Shown here piece by piece: positions 56,451 through 64,000 of a stretch of 64,000 nt of DNA. Source of the stretch: Ampelocalamus luodianensis (Eukaryota; Streptophyta; Magnoliopsida; Poales; Poaceae); NCBI GenBank assembly GCA_036346255.1, contig CM070635.1, positions 46,837,715 to 46,901,714 on the forward strand, given 5' to 3'. The translations under genes and the position numbers were made by a program. Under the pieces are notes generated by a model. It saw nothing but the letters and a program-made list of their open reading frames with translations, searched no databases and was not told the DNA's origin. Each line of letters opens with the position of its first letter. The stretch's first letter is position 1.

Positions 56451-57204
56451 ATGAGGAAGCAGCTGCAATACTCTTCTTCTTCTTCTCCTGCTCTGTCCCT
56501 TTGCATGGTGTTTGCCATGGCTTTCGTGCTCATTTGTGCCATGCACGCTGTCTCTGTACAGGGAGGTACGTCGGTGTATCGTTAATTAATTCGTGCAAGC
56601 CCTTCAGCATTCTGAATCTTCGATTACATTACATTAGCTGGAACAACCTTTTGCGATCCACTACCTCCTCCGTTCTTTTTTACTCGTCGTTTTAGACATC
56701 GATGCGGTCTACAATACACATATTTGATCATTACTTATTTATTTATTTATATGTTAGAAAAAATATTTAAAATATAATGATATGAAAGTATTTTTGTCGA
56801 CAAATTAGTGATATCATTTTCACCTATCAAATCTAAATACTTTTTTATATAAGCGGTTAAAGTTTTAGAAGAGTGGGTGCAGCGCATTCTAAAACCACGT
56901 CTAAAAAAGGACAAGGACAGATTGAGTGCTTACATAGTCACCCTTCTCGCAGTACGTACGTAGTGCATAAATGGTTGCTCGCTATCAGCTGCATCTTGCT
57001 TGGCTAAGGCAACGCATACCTACACTACATATCTGAATGTCTGATGCAGGGAGAGCGACTGGGTACGGAGCGGCAGCATTCGATCCACTGAACCCGAGCA
57101 GTCACCCTTCCGTTCCTCCTGGCCAGCCTTACGGCCGCCCATGCACCAGGCCCTACGGGTGTAACCCACCTGCAGCAGCACTGCAGCACGAGCATGGAAA
57201 TTGA
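56451..57204 (+). CDS. Small secreted RALF-like peptide precursor
   Basis: Two exons, 56451-56565 and 57050-57204 (GT-AG, phase 1), 89 aa. The N-terminus is a clear signal peptide (SLCMVFAMAFVLICAMHAV, about 17-35). The mature part begins near QGGRATGYGAAAF and contains PYGRPCTRPYGC. Its P-Y-x-R-x-C-x5-C spacing equals the C-terminal cysteine pair of some RALF peptides (secreted ligands of FERONIA-type receptor kinases), and GYGA echoes the RALF YI.YGA motif. The first RALF disulfide pair is absent; only two cysteines remain. RALF genes are usually intronless, so the intron is unusual. It may instead be an orphan secreted peptide. RALF membership is inferred from motif spacing only. Confidence 0.55.
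56663..56930. mobile_element. Stowaway-type MITE in the RALF-like intron
   Basis: Left end CTACCTCCTCCGTTCTTTTT and right end AAAAAAGGACAAGGACAGA are roughly complementary (CTCCGTTC/GAACGGAG class). The interior TTTTAGACATCGATGCGGTC is shared with the MITE at 22290. Non-coding. Confidence 0.6.
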
Positions 57205-57988
57205 GATGCAGCAGTAAGACATGCAGCAGTAGTGTGGAATTGCACGCATGAGCACCTGCGTGTATGTGCCTAACTGCATATATAAATGCTGTCATATTAA
57301 GTACGTGTGCCAAACTGCCAATCCGTTCCGGGCAATTTACATTACTTCGCACGTGTTTGTAAGCGTCACTCCTAGTGATCTAATATGTGTGGTAGTACTC
57401 AGTATGATGATGTTGCCATGAATAAAGGGAGTTGATTATGGCTGTATGCATGTAGCTCTGTGAGTTTTTGCTATGTTCAGTTCCTTCCCCGAAAGGCTGG
57501 GCATTTGCTAGTATCTTCACTTACTGTAATCGTCATACAATTTGAAGGCACTTGTCTTTTTCAACCGGTGGATTGAACATGTGTTTTACTGCACCTGACA
57601 AAGATTTACTGTGATATCATTGTGTCTTTGATAAACATGCACAACCGTACGTATGACTTTACCGTACCTTAATAGGATTTACTGTGACATCATTGTGCCT
57701 TTGATAAACATGTACAACAGATTTATTGCCACCTCCATGTGTTTTTACTGCAGCACTACAAGAGGTTTAACGCACCATTTTTTGAAGGAATTTACCGTCA
57801 TCTTAGCAAATAGTACAAACACTTAGCCAACGAACTAATAAACATGGACTCCTTGCTATTACTAGAATGTTTTTTTCTTCTTATTTTAGCCATAACTTTT
57901 GATTGGCAACTCCGATTCACGAATGTTATTTTTCGATAGCTTGGTGACGATTAGAGTAACAAAATGATATAAATCTTGCCAATAAAAC
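57205..57988. other. 3' flank of RALF-like gene
   Basis: Likely 3' UTR to about 57440 (ATGAATAAAGGG near 57418 gives an AATAAA signal). Then non-coding DNA with two related 60-90-bp segments (GATTTACTGTGA.ATCATTGTG at about 57604 and 57677). Confidence 0.45.
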
Positions 57989-60056
57989 TGTCGGACCCGG
58001 ATTTCTTAATCCAAATCCTCTGTGATAACACAATGCTATTCCTTGGATCAGTAGATAGCACTTACAGGCACGTTGCTGAATCATTCATACAAAACGTGAT
58101 CTGAAGCATTCAAATTTATTACAAACATTAGAGTGACATAGACCACGTCGGACCGAGTTTTACAAAAGAGCCGAACAGGCTAAATGCTTACATTACAAAA
58201 GATGCGAAAACGGTAGTGGAAGCAAAAGGGGTAGAACTCATCTCTCCACATGCAAACGACTGGGTAGTATGTGTACGACTGATATTAACCAAGGACAGGA
58301 TAATATCGGTTGTACGCAATTACCGAACGAGTCCACTTAGACTGCGGCGAGGCCTAGACTATAGAATCTAGACTACTCTTTATCATTTCCTTGCCCAGCG
58401 ACTTCTGGATCCTCGTAGTACACATAATCTCCTTCATCTGCAGCTTCTGAGGGTTTTGGGGAAAATAGCGAGGATGAGCACTACTACCGTGCTCGCGAGC
58501 CAACACACATTGTAATAATATACATGCAAGGTTTAACAAGGATGGCTCGGTTCTTTTATATGCTAAAGCAATGTTTTCAACTACCATAATTATAAAATCC
58601 TATCACTTAACATTTTAACAAATTGCATTTTGCTAAAGAGAGTAATTGTGCAATAATTGTATCAACAGAGGTTCCCTCCATCGGAAACTCTACCTAATGC
58701 TTATTTGACTGGGGCTAACCCCATTATTAACACCACTGAGTCTGAAAACTCAGGCAAAATCTAATCTCAAGGCTAGGTGAGCCCGCCACAATTTTTATAC
58801 CACGCACAAAGGTTTTTGAAATAGAACTAACTCAAATTAAATTCTCATGTCCGCCTTTGACCGTAGACACGGCTATTTAAACAGTTTATAACTCTGCAGA
58901 GATTGTACACTTTACCCACAAGAGACGATTAACTCGTTGCCCTACATGATTCCTTGGTCATGTAGTCGAGAGGTCGTCACAATAACCTTTCTAAATATCT
59001 CACCCTTGCAGACATCCCACATATATAGGGTTGCGTCCATACGTTCGTGCGGGATGTTCACCCCACTGCTGGTGTAGTTGGATTGGACTACCCACAGCGG
59101 CTGGTGACTTCACCCTTGCCTCGGTGTCCTATTCAAGCTGTATTTACCACGGGCTTGCACGTTCCCAAACCACCAGTGAGGTGCATTCCGGGATTGATAA
59201 ATTTACTAAGCCAAGTCGCAATTTTTGCAAACTTATGGTTGTACTTGTTTTACATGAGAGGTCGTGACAAGATTAAGTCCTTAGGGTTATCTGGGCGGTT
59301 CTTCCACATACCATCCACAAAACAATAATCCTTGGGCTATATTAATACCCACTGTTGTACCATCCACCCAGATATGGTAATAGCAATTTAGGGTTTTGAG
59401 GAGTAAAACCAAATTACCACATTTATCTCAGTCATGGACCACCAATGACTGACCAAACCATTTTCATGTTTGAAGAGATGATGATTGGGATATTTTAATG
59501 TCCCGGTACTCAAGCAAGACTAGCATGTCGCTTAAGTACAACCCATAGCTAGTATTACCACATAGTTACTAGGGTGATAAGGATTAAGGGATTCAAATTT
59601 TCAAGGATGGCATAATAATTAATTAATCATCAAATGAGTATTTAACTACCTTAAGCTTTAACATACATTTGCTTATGGAATTAAAGCATGCAATTTGCTA
59701 TTTCAAAAGAATATACTTTGCATAAAATGTAGGCTCAATATGATCAAAGTATTGACTCGACTTGGGTGAAGGCAAGAGGGTCTTGATAGTCTTGTTCTTG
59801 ATCAACTTGGAGATCGTCCGCGTCTTCGAATCCTTTTCAGACGAACGTACCGGAAAAAGACACAACAAGAAAATAGAGCAAATAAATACAAAATGAACAA
59901 CAAATGAAATCCAAATTAAACAAGACATATGCTATTAGCAAGATCTTGAATTTACAGAAATTTAGAAATAAATTTCACTTGAATCGGAGTTACGACGAGG
60001 GAGAACGGAGCTTCCCAAGGTTTGCAAAAGGATTAAACCAAAGGAAATGGAGGCAC
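57989..60056. mobile_element. Probable long LTR or solo-LTR fragment
   Basis: TGTCGGACCCGGATTTCTTA at 57993 resembles the TGTC.CACCCGGATTTTAAG start of long grass gypsy LTRs. A patchy region of about 2 kb without coding capacity follows, with LTR-like features (ACCACGTCGGACCGAGTTTT, CATATATAGGG). The other end and any target duplication were not found. The assignment is by resemblance only. Confidence 0.35.
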
Positions 60057-60131
60057 GGGTTGGCAGCAAAGAATAAAATAGTTCGTAGAACAGATACTGG
60101 ACCATGGTGATACTTTACATCGTGCTGTTGT
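60057..60131 (+). pseudogene. 75-bp copy of the PMT gene 3' end
   Basis: GGGTTGGCAGCAAAGAA..AAAATAG, GTTCGTAGAACAGATAC and GGACCATGGTGAT..TTACATCGTGCTG match 55488-55560 of the PMT last exon and 3' UTR in the same orientation, with a few substitutions. The match ends where the copia LTR begins at 60132, so the insertion may have split a longer copy. Confidence 0.8.
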
Positions 60132-60519
60132 TGTTAGAGTGATCTCAGGCATTTGGCCCAACGGCCAAATGCCACCCTTGACCGCTACGATCGGGGCGTC
60201 CCACCATTTGGTCAGGGGGCCTCGCCGCGACGCCATATAAAAGAGAGGTGGGGGCCGGGGCGGCACGCACGACGAGGTTCACCGTGCCGCCACAAACCCC
60301 ACCTACAAACCCTAACCGATCCGAGGGTGGCGCTGGCGACGGAAGTTCCACCGCCGTCGCCATCGAACGCCGCCGTTGCCGTCGTCCTTCTTCGCCGACC
60401 TCACGCAGCCCATGGCGGCTCCTCCTCCTCTACCTCCGACGGTACACTCTCTCTCTCCTCTCTTCCTCTCTCGGATCTAAACCCCGCAAAGAAAACGAAG
60501 AACCAACAATGGTATCGAG

Positions 60520-61050
60520 CCTTCACGGGTCGACGCCGCGCGCCGCCATTCTCGTGACGTCGCCGCCGCGGCCGCACCGCCGGCTTTGGGCCACCGTGCG
60601 CCGCCGCGCCGGGCCATTGTGGCGCCCCACCGATGGCGCCGCCGCTCGCTGCGGAGCCCGCCGATGCGCCGAGAGCGCGCGGAGCCCGCGCGCCGCCGGG
60701 CGCCGCCTGCGCAGCCGCATCGCCGCGCCGCCACCGTGCTCCGGCCCGGGCGGTGGGCCGCCGGTGCCGCTCCTCCGCGGGCTGCTGCCGCCGCCGCCGC
60801 CCGTGCGCTGCGCCGCGCTTGCCGCCATGCCGCTGCCGCCCGCCGACGGAGCCCGCTCCTCCGCGCTTTGTGAGCCGCAGCTCCGCTCGCGGCCGCTTGC
60901 CGCCGAGGAGCCCGCGCCAGCCGTTTAGCCTCCCGCTGTTGGACCGCCACCGACGCCCGCTGGTTGGCGCGGCATTCCCCGGGAGCCGCACCTCCCGCCG
61001 CCTTTCCTTCTTTGCCGCCCTTGATCCGTTTTTCTCGGGCAGCAGATGAG
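60520..61050. other. Very GC-rich leader insert of the copia element
   Basis: About 530 bases of near-continuous CCGCCG/GCGCC sequence, open in several frames on both strands, between the primer site and the AT-rich leader. It looks like a grass first exon or CpG-rich promoter rather than retroelement sequence and may be captured host DNA. I cannot name a source, and the long open frames are composition artefacts. Confidence 0.4.
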
Positions 61051-61744
61051 CCGGCTAGGGGTTGGGTTAGGGTTTTTGGTGGGAGCTTCCAGCCGCGCGG
61101 GTGGTCAGCCGTCCGATCAGCTCGGATGCGATCGGACGGCTGAGGGTCCTCAGTTTTTTTCGGCCCAAAGGGGGGAGAAAGAGGCCGCTGGTTTTGGCCG
61201 GCCCCGCCGTGGGCCGTGGGCCGTGGCCGAGCGTCTTGGGCCAAAATGAGGAATTGAACAGTAAATCCGAGAAAATGAGTTTTAATGTTTTTCAGAAGCT
61301 TTTATGATTGAATTTCAATGAAATTTGAACCAAATCTCTGTAAATTTTTGCACCAACGTGTTATTTTTTCCAGAGATTAAAAGTGTACAGTAATAATGCT
61401 TCTGATAAATAGAGTTTTCTTTCCGCTGCGTACTTAAAGATATAATTTTTCATTATTAAATTCGAACCAACGAGAGAATTTAATTTTGGAAAAATAGACA
61501 TAATTTCCAGAAATTTTATGATATTGTTATTTTCTGACCAACGTTGATAATAACAATATTGTAATTTTTAATTGATGTTTTTATGCATTATTTCTATTTC
61601 TGCCCAACGGTGATGTAGATTTAATGTATAGATAAAATTGATTTAAATTGTATGTCGTATTTTTGACCAACGTTGGAAATAAGACATATGATTTTAATGT
61701 TACGTTCTCACTTTATTTGAAACTTTTCAGGCGGATACAACTTG

Positions 61745-62763
61745 ATGAGTTGTATCAGAGAGATCCCCACTCTCAAAGGAGATAATTATGGAGAGTGGAA
61801 GAAAAAGATAGACTTAGCGTTTATCTTGGCTGAGGTGGATTGGGTCCTCACTACAGCACGTCCCACTGAGCCTATGGCACCAGTGAGGGATCAAAATGAG
61901 GATGATACTGCTTGGCAGAAAAGACAGAGGGATCATGCTCCCTTACGGATGTTTTATGACCTTGAGCATAAGAATGGACCACGACCAACAAGAAATGTTT
62001 GGTGTGATAAAGAACACGATTGAGCTCGCAATTGTGGGCTCAATCGCAGAGTGTGACACCATCACGAGTACCTTGAGAAAATAAAGAGTCGCCATCGCTC
62101 TTCAAAGACATACGCTACACACCGATTAAGCGACTTGTGACAGAAAGGTACTCTGGCGGTGGCATAAGAGAGCACATACTAAGGATGAGCAACTTGGCAT
62201 CCAAGCTTAAACCAATGGATTTGGCTCTCAAGGATGAGTTCCTTATTCACTTGATTTTTGCTTCCTTGCCAGAAAAGTTTGACACCTTTGTTGTCAATTA
62301 CAATATGCAGCCCGAGAAATGGGACTTAGAAAAATGCATAGCTATGTGTGTGCAAGAGGAGGAAAGATTTAAATCCTCACATGGTGGTTCTATCAACTAT
62401 GTGAAGGACAACAAGAAAAAGAACTTCAATAGTAACTTCTCCTCAAAGAACAAGGGAAAAGCCCATGTCCATCAGCCTCAACAAAATAAGTTTGCAGTAG
62501 AAAAAGATCAGTGCCTTCATTGCAAGAAAAAGGGACATTACAAGAAAGATTGTCCCGATTTCTTGAAAATGATTATGTCAAAGAAAGGTGAGGACATTAT
62601 TACCTTCATAAATGAGTCCCTGTATGTACAATATTCAAAATCTACTTGGTGGATTGATTCAGTGCAACTGCTCATGTTGCCAATAATATGCGAGGATTCC
62701 GCTCGACGAGGAATACGCAAAGAAAAGAAAGATGCATTAAAGTCGCAAATGGAGTCCAAGTGA
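61745..62763 (+). pseudogene. copia gag, frameshifted, with zinc knuckle
   Basis: Starts MSCIREIPTLKGDNYGEWKK (UBN2/DUF4219-type copia gag). The frame shifts near 61990-62130 and resumes with REHILRMSNLASKLKPMDL, DEFLIHLIFASLPEKFDTFV and VQEEERFK. The CCHC zinc knuckle CLHCKKKGHYKKDCPDF (about 62513-62565) is intact. At the start of protease, WWIDS shifts frame again, so the catalytic DSG is disrupted near 62660. Confidence 0.85.
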
Positions 62764-64000
62764 AGTTGAAGTCATTGGCGATCTTTCATTAGAGCTAGTG
62801 ATGGCTTCACTCTCTTACTTAGAGATGTTCTTTATGTTCCTCTTACTGAGGAATTTGATTAGTGTTTCATGTTTGGACAATGATGGTTATGATTGTCATT
62901 TTGGAAATGACAAGTGTGAAATAATGTTTAATAAAGAATGTGTTGGTCTTGCCATCTTACAAAATGAGCTTTATTTGTTATCATTATATGATGATGTGAA
63001 TGTCGATGCGATAAAGGGAACGCCATGCGTGCGAAAGTGAATGAATCTCGTCTACGAATGTAAACAGAAATGAAAGAGAACTCTAGATGCGTCGTCGAAA
63101 TTATGGCATCATCATTTAGGCCATATTTGAGGGGAGAATAGAAAGACTAGTTAAGAATGATATTCTTCCTCCATTAGAGTTCTCAGACTTAGAACAATGC
63201 AGAGAATGCATTAAAGGAAAATATGTAAAGAAAATTAAGAAAGACGCCAAAAGAAGCACAGGAATTCTACAAATTATTCACACAGACATTTGTGGACCTT
63301 TCTGTGAAAAGTGTGGATGGATATGACTGCTTCATAACATTCACAGATGATTACTCCGTTATAGATATATTTATCCAATCAAAGAAAGAAATGAAGCCTT
63401 GGATAAATTCAAGATATTTAAGGCTGAAGTTGAAAACCAACACGATTTAAAGATTAAGATAGTCCGATCTGACCGTGGGGGGGAGTACTACGGTCGACAT
63501 ACCCCATATGGACAAGTTCCTGGACCTTTGCAAGGTTTTTACAGAAAATGATATAGTAGCCCAAAGATTCTACACCAAGGCAACCTCAACAAAATAGAGT
63601 AGTGAAAGACGCAACTGCACTCGATGGATATGGTGCGAAGCATGATGAGCTATTCCACACCGCCATTGAGTCTATGGATGGAGGCGTTGAAAACCGCCAT
63701 TCATATTCTCAACAGAGTGCCTAGTAAGTCGGTGCCCAAAACACCGCAGTTGTGGGTGGACAGAAGAGTTCCTCACTAAACCACTTACGTGTGTGGGGAG
63801 TCCTGCTGAGGCTAAAGTATTTAACCCAAACCTTGGGAAGCTTGATCCCAAAATGAAGTTGCCATTTCATTGGCTACCCGAAAAGTCAAAAGGTTTTCGT
63901 TTCTCTTGTCTGACATGTATATACAAAGTTTGTAGAAACGAGACACGCTATCTTCTTAGAGGATGAAATGATGAGAGGAAGTATGGTAGCTCGTGAGATT
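62764..64000 (+). pseudogene. copia protease/integrase remnant
   Basis: Pieces in shifting frames: LRDVLYVPLTEEF-like DNA (about 62820-62855), a GAG-pre-integrase histidine region (WHHHLGH-like, about 63103-63125), IIHTDICGPF and SVDGYDCFITF (about 63270-63340), then VRSDRGGEYY (63460-63493). Many frameshifts, so no functional integrase. The element continues past 64000. Confidence 0.75.

Larger units (their letters stand above)
60132..64000 (+). mobile_element. Ty1/copia LTR retrotransposon, right end outside window
   Basis: Probable 5' LTR 60132-60508 (TGTTAGAGTGATCTC ... GAAGAACCAACA, TG..CA), followed after one base by TGGTATCGAGCC, the initiator tRNA-Met primer site with one base lost. 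A 1.2-kb leader follows, GC-rich to 61050 and AT-rich after 61250, then gag and pol remnants. The 3' LTR is not in the window. Confidence 0.8.

Noticed and set aside
60248..61249. Long open frames on both strands in the copia leader
   Set aside because: Extreme GC content removes stop codons in all frames; no domain seen in any.

Overview
This is a plant nuclear window, almost certainly from a grass (Poaceae). The evidence is intron-rich genes with plant-only families (OCTOPUS-like/DUF740, VAN3-binding/FORKED-like, PMT-type Golgi methyltransferase), GC-rich first exons grading to AT-rich 3' parts, many small Stowaway/Tourist/hAT/MULE-type elements, and LTR retrotransposons primed from initiator tRNA-Met. 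I cannot fix the species. Splice structures were built by hand; for five genes the exon lengths sum exactly to a multiple of three and the joined frame matches a known family.

Layout. 1.4-2.2 kb (-): an OCTOPUS-like gene with an apparent one-base frameshift. 2.2-16 kb: repeat-rich intergenic DNA (a foldback element with two AT microsatellite runs, a decayed Ty1/copia element, two elements flanked by 9-bp target duplications, and a decayed partial copy of the VAN3-binding-like gene). 16.2-21.1 kb (+): a complete CCT epsilon (CCT5) gene, nine exons, 535 aa. 21.7-25.1 kb (-): a VAN3-binding/FORKED-like gene, convergent with CCT5. 27.8-29.5 kb (-): a HAD sugar phosphatase (Sgpp-like), five exons, 243 aa. 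31.5-36.9 kb (+): a predicted plastid membrane protein with a C-terminal zinc ribbon, whose second intron carries a 3.1-kb Ty3/gypsy element with a perfect 5-bp target duplication. 37.6-44.6 kb: two hAT-type elements with 8-bp duplications, a Pack-MULE-like element with about 190-bp terminal inverted repeats, and a second gypsy element whose gag is fused in frame to integrase C-terminus plus chromodomain. 45.2-55.5 kb (+): a PMT-family methyltransferase gene split by an 8-kb intron that holds a non-coding LTR element full of tandem arrays and a small copia-like derivative; its last exon has a one-base frameshift. 56.5-57.2 kb (+): a small secreted RALF-like peptide gene with a TATA box. 58-64 kb: a probable long LTR fragment, a 75-bp copy of the PMT gene end, and a copia element (5' LTR, primer site, gag, decayed pol) running off the right edge.

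The host genes are single-copy-type functions (protein folding, vascular patterning, sugar-phosphate turnover, plastid membrane, cell-wall pectin, peptide signalling) that do not form a pathway. The unusual material is in the mobile DNA: introns swollen by nested elements, a gene-fragment duplication flanking CCT5, a gag-integrase-chromodomain fusion, and a dispersed GC-palindrome repeat family.
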